Part shown: positions 1 through 6,158 of the stretch, piece by piece
Numbering within the stretch: the first letter of the stretch is position 1
How the letters are laid out: every line of letters begins with the position of its first letter
IMG/VR virus record: IMGVR_UViG_3300023112_000033
Span: 1-43,391 of that record
Strand: one strand, 5' to 3'
Origin: a virus
Length of the DNA: 43,391 bases
Notes under the pieces: model-generated
Seen by the model: the letters and a program-made list of their open reading frames with translations, nothing else
The model's database searches: none
Told to the model about the DNA's origin: nothing
Program-made: the position numbers and the translations under genes

Positions 1-657
1 CCAAATAGTCTTACTTTTGGTAGGATGGAGTGCATAATCAATAGCTTTATAAATAGTGTCCTCTATACTGGAAATAATGGTAGCAGATCTTGCATCCTCA
101 TCACTAACCAAGTCATCCAATACAGCCAAATCTACCCTTCTACCTAATTCCTTAGCCCCCCTTACTCCTGTCTTGGCACCATACATCTTAACTATTAACT
201 TTTTACCATCAACATTAGTAAATTCCATCCTAACATCTGTAAACCTAGTATGAGGTATAAACTTCTGAAGGAACTCACTATTCTGCCATCTATACTCAAC
301 ATTCCTTCTCATATTCTTGACCCCATTCTCAATAGAGTCACTCACATATATAGCCAATTCAACACCAAAGTCAGCAATACCACCATATACAGCCAAATAC
401 AGAAACAAATACTCACCCATCATAGTTGTCTTACTCATTCCCCTATGACACATATTAACGATATGGCTTTCATCACCAGCAATGGTATCCAACATCTTAT
501 AATGCACAGGAGGAGTCTTATGTTCTTCTCCCTCCTCACCATTCACCATCTTAATAAAGTTAATAAACTCCAATGCAAAGGCACTAGGAGTGTAACCAAT
601 ATTATCACCATAATCAGTGGTATTTAACCACTCTTCAACTGTCTTTGCTTCATCCAT
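1..657 (-). CDS. Terminase large subunit, N-terminal ATPase part (cut by window edge)
   Basis: The motor ATPase that pumps DNA into the procapsid. The first 219 residues are visible and the reading frame runs open through position 1, so the C-terminal nuclease domain is missing only because of the window edge. A Walker A-like motif CHRGMSKTT lies at residues 70-78 and a Walker B motif VDLAVLDDLV at 175-184, with an YGAKTGVRGAKE segment between (159-170). This matches the terminase of N4-like phages (N4 gp68). The ATG at 657 overlaps the stop of the upstream gene as TAATG, so translation is probably coupled. It is the last visible gene of a leftward late operon. Family assignment is firm; N4 equivalence is by motif and gene order. 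Confidence 0.9.
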   Translation of the reverse strand, partial: MDEAKTVEEWLNTTDYGDNIGYTPSAFALEFINFIKMVNGEEGEEHKTPPVHYKMLDTIAGDESHIVNMCHRGMSKTTMMGEYLFLYLAVYGGIADFGVELAIYVSDSIENGVKNMRRNVEYRWQNSEFLQKFIPHTRFTDVRMEFTNVDGKKLIVKMYGAKTGVRGAKELGRRVDLAVLDDLVSDEDARSATIISSIEDTIYKAIDYALHPTKSKTIW

Positions 658-833
658 TAATTATGCACCATCACTACCCCATCAGGAATCATCCTTCTAG
701 CCTTATGGATCTCTTCCAAAGTACTATCCCAAAGATCAATCCTTACAGGATCACTTGGCTTATCAACTAGAACCAATAAAAGAGAACTATATTCCTCACT
801 CCTACCACTCCTATACGTAATTTTAACCCTCAT
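657..833 (-). CDS. Hypothetical protein, 58 aa
   Basis: Small leftward gene between the terminase and another small gene. I chose the ATG at 833 rather than the one at 839 because a GGAGG Shine-Dalgarno sequence sits seven bases before the former and almost touches the latter. The start overlaps the upstream stop and the stop overlaps the terminase start as TAATG, so three genes are translationally coupled. The protein is basic at its N-terminus (RVKITYRSGR) and has no recognisable domain. The position beside the terminase suggests a role in late functions, but this is only context. Confidence 0.6.
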   Translation of the reverse strand: MRVKITYRSGRSEEYSSLLLVLVDKPSDPVRIDLWDSTLEEIHKARRMIPDGVVMVHN

Positions 834-1129
834 TAGCATACCTCCACATCAACCCAAGCTTTCCTGAACTTCCTATAACTAGGAATAAATTCCTTAATAA
901 ATCGAATATACTGAATGAAACCAACAGGAGCCACATATATGTATAACTCTGTACAAAACCAATAAAAACTAGGTCTAGGTTCACTAGATAAGAATACATC
1001 ACCATCAGGAATAGGATTCTCTTGAGGAGCTACATACTTAGAATCATGAGACACAGCAGCTTGATCAATATCATTCTCTTCCATAAAATCATTAAAGACT
1101 TTTATATATTTTGAATTACTATTAGGCAT
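833..1129 (-). CDS. Hypothetical protein, 98 aa
   Basis: Not recognised. The protein is rich in aromatic residues in its second half (FYWFCTELYIYVAPVGF), which is followed by a basic stretch (RKFRKAW). Its start overlaps the end of the upstream gene by eight bases and its stop overlaps the next start, so it is part of the leftward terminase operon. A GGAGA element lies upstream of the ATG. Confidence 0.65.
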   Translation of the reverse strand: MPNSNSKYIKVFNDFMEENDIDQAAVSHDSKYVAPQENPIPDGDVFLSSEPRPSFYWFCTELYIYVAPVGFIQYIRFIKEFIPSYRKFRKAWVDVEVC

Positions 1130-1802
1130 CTATGACTTCTCCTTGGACTAACTTGCTATGGGCTACTTCTTTAACTGTAACCAGATTCATCTCTATCATC
1201 TCTTGTTGCTGTTTAGCAAGAGCCATAGTACTTGCCCTTAAATCATCAATGACATTATCAGTTCCATGCTTTACATCAATAGCTATCTTAGTAACCTCAG
1301 TAGGCTTCAGATGGGTCAACAGACTATTAGCAGAATCACTTCTAACCTTCTCACTATTGGCATACATCATCAATTCTGCCTGAGTATTAATAGCCTTCTG
1401 ATACAGATCAATATTCAATACATGCATAGGAACAAGAGTCTGTTCCATAATCTTATTAACCAACTGATTCTTATTATAAGCACTCACATAACTAGAAATA
1501 GTCTTATCATCTGCTCCATTATTAACTAACTTCTGAAACCTATGAGGGAAAGTCTTGGTATAAGCATCTACATTACTTGAACCAAGTAACTTATAAGTTA
1601 CGTACTTAACAGCATCAACATAACTCTCTATCTTATACTTACCATCCTTCATTACAGAAGTATAGCCAAGAAGATTATCCCTAAAACTCTCCCTTACTAC
1701 ATCATCTCCTGTAATACCATTGAGGGTATTCATAAACTCATCAGTAATTTTACCCTTAATATTCTTAGGCATAACTTTAACTAGTACTTCTTTAGTAATC
1801 AT
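1122..1802 (-). CDS. N4 gp69-like protein, possible small terminase component
   Basis: A 226-residue, mainly helical protein upstream of the terminase ATPase. Residues about 165-205 are predicted coiled-coil-like (TEVTKIAIDVKHGTDNVIDD then LAKQQQEMIEMNLVTVKEV). In N4-like phages the gene next to the large terminase (N4 gp69) has a similar size and place and is often suspected of being the DNA-recognition subunit. No helix-turn-helix can be called with certainty, so the small-terminase role is inference from position and size. It could equally be a minor structural or packaging accessory protein. Confidence 0.55.
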   Translation of the reverse strand: MITKEVLVKVMPKNIKGKITDEFMNTLNGITGDDVVRESFRDNLLGYTSVMKDGKYKIESYVDAVKYVTYKLLGSSNVDAYTKTFPHRFQKLVNNGADDKTISSYVSAYNKNQLVNKIMEQTLVPMHVLNIDLYQKAINTQAELMMYANSEKVRSDSANSLLTHLKPTEVTKIAIDVKHGTDNVIDDLRASTMALAKQQQEMIEMNLVTVKEVAHSKLVQGEVIDA

Positions 1803-1815
1803 ATTCGATCCAATA

Positions 1816-2013
1816 TTAATAAAATTCTATCTTACCATCTGGTAACATAACATGGCCCAACTCATGCAATAATTCAAAGGTACAAGTATACCTAGAAGGA
1901 ACCAATATAGTATGAGGTCTATTACCCTCTAACCTTATACCCCTAAACCTTGCTCTATCATTTACAGGATAAAACTTAATACCTGTATCAAATATCATTA
2001 CTACTTCTTTCAT
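1816..2013 (-). CDS. Mini metallopeptidase-like protein with HELGH motif
   Basis: A 65-residue protein ending in LLHELGHVMLPDGKIEFY. HELGH fits the HExxH zinc-binding signature of zincin metallopeptidases, in a helix followed by a short turn as in many minimal phage peptidase-like proteins. The third zinc ligand expected further on cannot be identified and the protein is far shorter than active families, so activity is uncertain. I prefer the ATG at 2013; an in-frame TTG at 2025 has no ribosome binding site. It is the first gene of the leftward terminase operon and lies nearest the genome end. Confidence 0.6.
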   Translation of the reverse strand: MKEVVMIFDTGIKFYPVNDRARFRGIRLEGNRPHTILVPSRYTCTFELLHELGHVMLPDGKIEFY

Positions 2014-2174
2014 ATACCTATCCAATATAAATAATTCAAACCTTTCAGGCCGATAACCAGAGTTTAGACTTTAGACTCCCTTATGTCAAATTTACTTGTT
2101 GGGAATCATTCTTATTTAGAATTTCGGACATAGGTAAATATTATTTTTAGGAAAATAATTTTGTGTATGGTTTC

Positions 2175-2187
2175 AGCTTGAAAAGCT
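2175..2187 (+). promoter_or_regulatory. Candidate virion RNA polymerase hairpin promoter
   Basis: AGCTT-GAA-AAGCT forms a five-base-pair stem with a three-base purine-rich loop. N4 virion RNA polymerase recognises hairpins of five to seven base pairs with three-base loops and starts about a turn downstream. The hairpin has the right geometry and lies before the early genes. Assignment is inference from geometry; no transcription start is known. Confidence 0.35.
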
Positions 2188-2252
2188 ATATTAGGGATTG
2201 TTGATGCAGGTTTTTTAGGAAAATTAAAAATAGGTATGAGATCAGTACTTAT

Positions 2253-2266
2253 GTGTAGAACTACAC
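2253..2266. repeat. Perfect hairpin in genome-end region
   Basis: GTGTAG-AA-CTACAC is a perfect six-base-pair inverted repeat with a two-base spacer, just before the C-rich tract. It may be a promoter hairpin or a packaging/end-processing signal; nothing in the sequence decides. Confidence 0.35.
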
Positions 2267-2291
2267 CTACACCGAACACCCCCCCACCAAG

Positions 2292-2341
2292 CAATCCTAA
2301 AGGATTGTTATTAATCAGTTGAGGTAAACCTCATGTTGAGG
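2292..2341 (+). promoter_or_regulatory. Hairpin cluster upstream of the first early gene
   Basis: Three small hairpins lie within 50 bases: CAATCC-TAAA-GGATTG (2292-2307), GAGGT-AA-ACCTC (2321-2332) and, mutually exclusive with it, CCTCA-TGT-TGAGG (2329-2341, five-base-pair stem and three-base loop). The last fits the N4 early-promoter geometry and lies 25 bases before the first early start codon. A CCTAAAGG core recurs upstream of the gene at 6332. The early-promoter role is inference. Confidence 0.35.
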
Positions 2342-2366
2342 AGCCATAACACAAGGATAACTAACC

Positions 2367-2597
2367 ATGTCAGACAAACAAATGGGTATGTGGGCATCAC
2401 TAACAGCAATCGTTAGAACAGCACCAGCTACAGTACTAGACTCTAAGGAGAGACTAGGCAAGACATCTAGCCTTGTGCTAGACAACATAGACATAGAACT
2501 GCTATCTAACAAGTACGAAGGTCTTAAGGAGCTTAATGACAAGTACGGTACTGAAGTAGAAACATTAAATGAATTAGCAAATAAATTTGGTTTATAA
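2367..2597 (+). CDS. Early hypothetical protein, 76 aa
   Basis: First rightward gene after the genome-end region. An AAGGA element lies upstream of the ATG. The sequence is mixed in charge with a helical C-terminus (residues about 45-76) and no known domain. It is immediately followed by a strong terminator, so it forms a one-gene transcription unit. The position suggests it is among the first proteins made after infection. Confidence 0.65.
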   Translation: MSDKQMGMWASLTAIVRTAPATVLDSKERLGKTSSLVLDNIDIELLSNKYEGLKELNDKYGTEVETLNELANKFGL

Positions 2598-2602
2598 AGA
2601 TT

Positions 2603-2631
2603 AGGGACGTAAAGTCCCTTCTCTTTTTTTC
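2603..2631 (+). terminator. Intrinsic terminator after first early gene
   Basis: Stem AGGGAC/GTCCCT with a five-base loop, followed by CTCTTTTTTT. It closes the transcription unit of the 76-residue early gene. Confidence 0.8.
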
Positions 2632-2703
2632 CTAAACAAGACCTATACAGATAGGGCATACAGTACACCTGTACACTCCCTAAACACTAAAGATAGGGCT
2701 TGT

Positions 2704-2722
2704 ATTACTCAAGGAATTAATT
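2704..2722 (+). promoter_or_regulatory. Repeated AT-rich promoter candidate, copy 1
   Basis: ATTACTCAAGGAATTAATTA matches the copies at 3039 and 3447 with one inserted G. Each copy lies a short way after a terminator and before a transcribed unit, which is what a promoter for the phage's own heterodimeric RNA polymerase (or for the host enzyme) would look like. This copy precedes the structured non-coding RNA. No promoter has been mapped. Confidence 0.55.
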
Positions 2723-2726
2723 AGTA

Positions 2727-3035
2727 CAGGATAGGGGATCAAACCCTAGTATGTAGCAAGCCTATTGCACTGTAATACATACGACATATCCTAGTGATGC
2801 AATCATATTGGCTCATTACCAATATGCAACTAGTCGGTGGAGTCATACTCTGCAAGTTATTACGAAAATAGGCATAATTGTCTCGGAAGTATATTGGCTC
2901 AAATATACTCGTAAATTACGAAGGCTCTGAGCAGGCAGTTGATATGTATTAAAGTAATTGACATTGAGGAACTGACGAGTTCAACCAAGCATTACATATC
3001 TAATCCATAAACCCTCTTCGGAGGGTTTATTTTTA
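2727..3035 (+). ncRNA. Candidate structured non-coding RNA, about 300 nt
   Basis: No open reading frame of useful length occurs between the promoter-like repeat at 2704 and the terminator at 3009-3035, yet the stretch is packed with hairpins: 2732-2748 (5 bp), 2749-2782 (GTATGTA/TACATAC with an inner GCAA/TTGC), 2804-2826 (CATATTGG/CCAATATG, 8 bp), 2888-2909 (AGTATATT/AATATACT, 8 bp), and GATATGTA 2941-2948 with TACATATC 2993-3000 enclosing GAACT-GACG-AGTTC. Two of the loops share the motif TTGGCTCA. A promoter, an RNA-like body and a terminator together argue for an independent abundant RNA. It is not a tRNA, tmRNA or group I intron by inspection. Function unknown. Confidence 0.65.
3009..3035 (+). 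terminator. Intrinsic terminator with UUCG tetraloop
   Basis: AAACCCTC-TTCG-GAGGGTTT followed by ATTTTTAT: an eight-base-pair stem capped by a stable UUCG tetraloop. It defines the 3' end of the non-coding RNA unit. Confidence 0.85.
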
Positions 3036-3038
3036 TGC

Positions 3039-3057
3039 ATTACTCAAGAATTAATTA
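3039..3057 (+). promoter_or_regulatory. Repeated AT-rich promoter candidate, copy 2
   Basis: ATTACTCAAGAATTAATTA starts directly after the UUCG terminator and lies 60 bases before the start codon at 3119. It is identical over 19 bases to the copy at 3447. Confidence 0.6.
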
Positions 3058-3118
3058 ATAAAGGTTTAGAATCAGTACCTACATAAACTGGTTCATCTTT
3101 CAATAAGGAATTAATATC

Positions 3119-3409
3119 ATGGCTTTACAAAACAACAACAAACCTTCAAACAAATCAGACTTCAAAAAGGCTGATGTATTCATAAATTTCACAGCTACAG
3201 CTAGTAGTCCAAATGTAGAAGGTCAATTCGATCTCCCTACACATAACCAGTCTTTGAAGTTATATGCTGATGAAGACATTATTAGTAGATCTATTTACCA
3301 TAAACTACTTCAGGATCCTAATGCTGACATTACTATAACCTTTAAAGTTAATAGCGTTAGATTGGCTAAACAACCTATCAGTGATACTGATGCAGATATT
3401 CCTTTCTAA
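3119..3409 (+). CDS. Early protein with SSB-type C-terminal tail
   Basis: A 96-residue protein of unknown family. Its last eight residues are DTDADIPF, closely matching the acidic tip of bacterial single-stranded DNA binding protein (DDDIPF), the docking peptide through which many repair and replication proteins bind SSB. The body contains a beta-rich stretch (KADVFINFTATA, later ITITFKVNSVRL) that could be a small OB-like or sheet fold, but this cannot be shown by eye. It has its own promoter-like repeat and its own terminator, so it is probably made in large amounts. It may be a DNA-binding protein or a decoy for SSB partners. Confidence 0.7.
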   Translation: MALQNNNKPSNKSDFKKADVFINFTATASSPNVEGQFDLPTHNQSLKLYADEDIISRSIYHKLLQDPNADITITFKVNSVRLAKQPISDTDADIPF

Positions 3410-3416
3410 TCTTTTT

Positions 3417-3442
3417 GAGCCTCTTAATGAGGCTCTTTTTTT
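3417..3442 (+). terminator. Intrinsic terminator
   Basis: GAGCCTC-TTAAT-GAGGCTC followed by seven T. It ends the single-gene unit of the SSB-tail protein, eight bases after its stop codon. Confidence 0.88.
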
Positions 3443-3446
3443 CTTC

Positions 3447-3465
3447 ATTACTCAAGAATTAATTA
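3447..3465 (+). promoter_or_regulatory. Repeated AT-rich promoter candidate, copy 3
   Basis: ATTACTCAAGAATTAATTAG directly after a terminator and about 70 bases before the first RNA polymerase subunit gene. It is the third copy of the repeat in this 800-base region. Confidence 0.6.
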
Positions 3466-3535
3466 GTTATGGATTTATTTATTGGGTACTCCGTACCCTT
3501 TTTGAAATATTTACTTATTAAGGAGATAGATAGTT

Positions 3536-4435
3536 ATGAACCAAGAGCAATCAGATTTGGAACTCACATATTCAAAGAAGCTAGTTAACCTAGCTTGGAG
3601 GAATACTAATGTTGATCCAATATTGAAACAGGAGATGATAGATAGATTAGATACCTATAGGACAGGTAGTTACTACCAATCCAAGAACGATAGATTAGAT
3701 AGCATTAACTCTGTTGATAGCTCAGATATCATTGATGAAATAATCATAGCTACAGTAGCTATCAGAGATATGTCTGTAATCCAACAAGTAATAACTAAGC
3801 TAGCTCATAAACTATTTAGTTCATTGGATCAAATACAGGCTGTTACAACAGTGATAGAAATACTCACAGTTCTATGTGAGTTTGATCTATATCACATCTA
3901 CTTCAAGGAAGATGTTAACAATAGTTTAGGTACATTAGCTATCAAATCTAATATTCCTATCTCAGCAGAGATGGAAGAATATTTGGATCAAGTTCAATAC
4001 CCATTACCAATGATATGTGAACCAAATGATTGGAATACCAACAGAGATGGTGGTTATTTACATGGATCAATTCACTGTGTACTAGGCAAAGGAAACTTCC
4101 ATGAAGAAATTCAAGCCTTAGATAGGCTTAATGAACTTCAATCAATCCCTTGGGAAATCAATCCCTACATACTTCAGTACGAGGAGAAACCGAATAAACC
4201 AGAGAAACTCAAATTACCTGAACAAGTTACCCAGTTCAAGAAACATAGCAAGAACTCAGGTAAATGTTATGCAGAAATGATAGCTAGAGGGAACAAGTTC
4301 TACTTCACTTGGAAGTTTGACAAGAGAGGTAGGGCATATTCATGTGGATATGATATCAATTTGCAGAGTTCTCAATATAAGAAAGCAGTAATTAACCTAG
4401 CCAATAAAGAGATTATACCTCTAGAGGCAATTTAA
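3536..4435 (+). CDS. N4-type RNA polymerase II, subunit 1 (N-terminal part)
   Basis: One half of a heterodimeric, T7-family single-chain RNA polymerase that in N4 (gp15 with gp16) transcribes the middle genes. This half is 299 residues, a little longer than N4 gp15. Near its C-terminus it carries the T/DxxGR motif as FDKRGRAYSCGYDINLQSSQ (about residues 260-279), which contacts the template-product hybrid. The catalytic aspartates are absent, as expected, because they lie in subunit 2. An AAGGAGA ribosome binding site precedes the ATG. The gene is followed by subunit 2 after 100 bases. The split is the normal state in N4-like phages. Confidence 0.9.
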   Translation: MNQEQSDLELTYSKKLVNLAWRNTNVDPILKQEMIDRLDTYRTGSYYQSKNDRLDSINSVDSSDIIDEIIIATVAIRDMSVIQQVITKLAHKLFSSLDQIQAVTTVIEILTVLCEFDLYHIYFKEDVNNSLGTLAIKSNIPISAEMEEYLDQVQYPLPMICEPNDWNTNRDGGYLHGSIHCVLGKGNFHEEIQALDRLNELQSIPWEINPYILQYEEKPNKPEKLKLPEQVTQFKKHSKNSGKCYAEMIARGNKFYFTWKFDKRGRAYSCGYDINLQSSQYKKAVINLANKEIIPLEAI

Positions 4436-4481
4436 GCCTCTCTAAGAGGACTTCATCTTTAATCTAGTAAATCATATCAAC

Positions 4482-4509
4482 TAGGTATAGATCAAATGAT
4501 CTATACCTA
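4482..4509 (+). repeat. Perfect 13-bp inverted repeat between the RNA polymerase genes
   Basis: TAGGTATAGATCA-AA-TGATCTATACCTA is a perfect inverted repeat with a two-base spacer. It is not followed by a T run, so it is not a classic terminator. A smaller hairpin (CCTCT-CTA-AGAGG) overlaps the end of subunit 1. The arrangement could be an RNase III processing site that sets the ratio of the two subunits, or an operator. Role unproven. Confidence 0.7.
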
Positions 4510-4535
4510 CAAATTTACCTCTAAGGAGAATATAC

Positions 4536-5525
4536 ATGTTTCAGCGATTCACAGGAATTCAATACTTGGCATTAGATATAGCAAATACTTTTGGACTAGA
4601 CAAAGAATCTTTCGATTCTAGGCTAGATTGGGTAAGGTTACATAGGGCAGAACTGGAGTCATTTGCAGAAGAAGCAGATGAACCTATGTTATTTCTTAAA
4701 GGTGTAAAAGCTCTTAGAGATGTAGAAGCAGGAAAACTTATAGGACATAATGTCTTTTGGGATTGTACAGCTAGTGGTCTACAGCTAATGGCTTGTCTCA
4801 CAGGATGTGAGGCTACAGCATTAGAAGTAAATATTGGTACTGATGAGAGGAAAGATGTGTATATATCTGTAGCTAAACAGATCAATGAGGAATGCGGTTT
4901 TAGCTTTACTAGACAAGATGTTAAACCTGCACTGATGACAAGATATTATAATTCTATACTCAATCCAATAGAAACATTTGGTGAAGATACAGATGAATTG
5001 AAAGCTTTCTATACAATCTTAGGCAAATCCTTTAAAGGAGCTGAAGAGTTTATGGAAGATTGCAATGATATCTATCAGAGCTATAGGAAAGATGTATATA
5101 GCTGGACATTACCAGATGGTCATGTAGCTGTATGCCCTATAACTGTTACCAAGGTAACTAAGTTAGAGATTGATGAACTGAACCATGAGAAGGTTGCATA
5201 TACTCATTCAGTGAACCAATGGAATAAGAAGGACAGATCACTACCTGCAAATATCATTCATTCAATTGATGGATATGTAGCTAGAGAGATGGTTCGTATG
5301 GCTAGAGAACAGGGATTTGAGCTTGCCCATATACATGATGCATTCACATTTTTACCTAACTATGGTAATCAAGTAAGACAGAACTTCTTAGACATACTCC
5401 AAGGGATAGCTAAGAGTAATCTATTAGGTGATATCTTCAATGAAATAGCAGGTGAAGATGTAGGTTGGGAAAGAGTAGGTGATATCTCAGAATTGATCCA
5501 TAAATCAAACTACGCTCTTTCATAG
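4536..5525 (+). CDS. N4-type RNA polymerase II, subunit 2 (catalytic part)
   Basis: Catalytic half of the middle RNA polymerase, 329 residues against about 400 for N4 gp16. Visible motifs in order: motif A DCTASGLQLMACL (aspartate at about residue 76, the first metal ligand), motif B RQDVKPALMTRYYNS (lysine at about 130; the usual Tyr-Gly is Tyr-Asn here), and motif C HIHDAFTFLP (aspartate at about 267, the second metal ligand). With subunit 1 it forms one active polymerase. An AAGGAGA ribosome binding site precedes the ATG and a strong terminator follows. Confidence 0.92.
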   Translation: MFQRFTGIQYLALDIANTFGLDKESFDSRLDWVRLHRAELESFAEEADEPMLFLKGVKALRDVEAGKLIGHNVFWDCTASGLQLMACLTGCEATALEVNIGTDERKDVYISVAKQINEECGFSFTRQDVKPALMTRYYNSILNPIETFGEDTDELKAFYTILGKSFKGAEEFMEDCNDIYQSYRKDVYSWTLPDGHVAVCPITVTKVTKLEIDELNHEKVAYTHSVNQWNKKDRSLPANIIHSIDGYVAREMVRMAREQGFELAHIHDAFTFLPNYGNQVRQNFLDILQGIAKSNLLGDIFNEIAGEDVGWERVGDISELIHKSNYALS

Positions 5526-5531
5526 GGCTAC

Positions 5532-5569
5532 AGGTACTAGAGCTGAGAAGCTTTAGTACCTATTTTTTT
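5532..5569 (+). terminator. Intrinsic terminator after RNA polymerase genes
   Basis: AGGTACT/AGTACCT stem with an inner AGCT-GAGA-AGCT hairpin, followed by seven T. It closes the RNA polymerase unit. Confidence 0.88.
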
Positions 5570-5572
5570 GTC

Positions 5573-5596
5573 GCTCCGCTCTCTTTTGTGAATTTT
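5573..5596 (+). promoter_or_regulatory. Repeated GCTCCGCT element, copy 1
   Basis: GCTCCGCTCTCTTTTGTGAA followed by a T run. Close copies lie at 14922 and 27856, all in spaces between transcription units. This one follows the RNA polymerase terminator and precedes the DUF1874 gene by 22 bases. A promoter for the phage RNA polymerase or a shared leader element is likely, but the role is unknown. Confidence 0.5.
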
Positions 5597-5618
5597 TAAA
5601 TCAATTAAAGGAACAGAC

Positions 5619-5957
5619 ATGAAACTAACAATATTAAGTGTACCAATGATATTTCCACAAACAGCAGTATTAAGTACTGCAATCACGCTTAATGAAGCAA
5701 GAGAGTTAGTAGCAGATGCAGAAGAAGTCATCAACTATTGTGGTCACTCAACCATGTTAGCCCTTGGTATTGAACCAGCAACAACTAGGGATCAATGTGA
5801 GTCTTATACTGATGCTTTGGTTCTCAAGCCAAACGCTCGTTTAGAATTTGGTAGAGAGTACTCTGTTGAAGAGATCATGGATATTGGTGTAACAGCAGTT
5901 CACTTGAGAACACTAACACCTCTTTTTGATAAAGAAGAGGGTCGAATGTATTTTTAG
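5619..5957 (+). CDS. DUF1874 family protein, candidate viral ring nuclease (AcrIII-1-like)
   Basis: 112 residues resembling the DUF1874 (STIV B116) family. Members studied as AcrIII-1 degrade cyclic tetra-adenylate and so switch off type III CRISPR defence. Family features visible: a leading strand MKLTILSVPMIF, the segment LNEARELVADAEEVINYCGH with the Gly-His (H43) that aligns with the catalytic histidine of AcrIII-1, an arginine at 57 after the second helix, DALVL (65-69), and the R-L-E-F-G segment (R74, E76) followed by YSVEEI. It is the first gene after the polymerase terminator and the GCTCCGCT element, an apt place for an early defence-blocking gene. The alignment was made from memory, so family membership is likely and enzyme activity unproven. 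Confidence 0.7.
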   Translation: MKLTILSVPMIFPQTAVLSTAITLNEARELVADAEEVINYCGHSTMLALGIEPATTRDQCESYTDALVLKPNARLEFGREYSVEEIMDIGVTAVHLRTLTPLFDKEEGRMYF

Positions 5958-5966
5958 GAGTAATTT

Positions 5967-6158
5967 ATGTCTACAATAATCAGGGTATTAGATAGTAATA
6001 ATAGGCTTGTAGATACATTCAAGCTCCACAGTAATAAATCAGTCAAAGCCTTACAGGAGATGCTTGAGTATCAACATTATCCTAAAGGAATGAAATTCAT
6101 CATTGGTGAAACCAATGGTATTTTAAACCAATTAGAGTATAGAAATGACGCCAGTTAA
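5967..6158 (+). CDS. Hypothetical protein, 63 aa
   Basis: Not recognised. It begins nine bases after the DUF1874 gene with an AGGAG ribosome binding site, so the two are probably co-transcribed and perhaps functionally linked. The sequence has alternating hydrophobic residues at the start (TIIRVLDSNNRLVDTFKL), suggesting two beta strands, then a helix and KGMKFIIG. Confidence 0.65.
   Translation: MSTIIRVLDSNNRLVDTFKLHSNKSVKALQEMLEYQHYPKGMKFIIGETNGILNQLEYRNDAS

Larger units (their letters stand above)
2014..2366. other. Gene-free genome-end junction between divergent operons
   Basis: About 350 bases without a convincing gene separate the leftward terminase operon from the rightward early operon. 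In N4-like phages these two operons lie at opposite ends of a linear genome with direct terminal repeats, so this stretch probably contains the joined ends of a circularised assembly. The exact ends cannot be read from one copy. It contains a run of seven C within a C-rich tract near 2278-2287, the repeat TTTAGACTTTAGAC near 2055-2068, and several short hairpins listed separately. Confidence 0.55.

Noticed and set aside
250-627. 125-codon open frame on the plus strand
   Set aside because: It lies opposite the terminase gene, whose Walker motifs prove the minus strand is coding.
2315-2668. 117-codon open frame on the minus strand
   Set aside because: It runs against the early gene at 2367 and its terminator, and has no recognisable protein features.
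2972-2978. CTGACGA, which matches the hammerhead ribozyme core CUGANGA, inside the structured RNA
   Set aside because: It lies in a simple GAACT-GACG-AGTTC hairpin and no GAAA segment follows a stem II, so the ribozyme core is incomplete.
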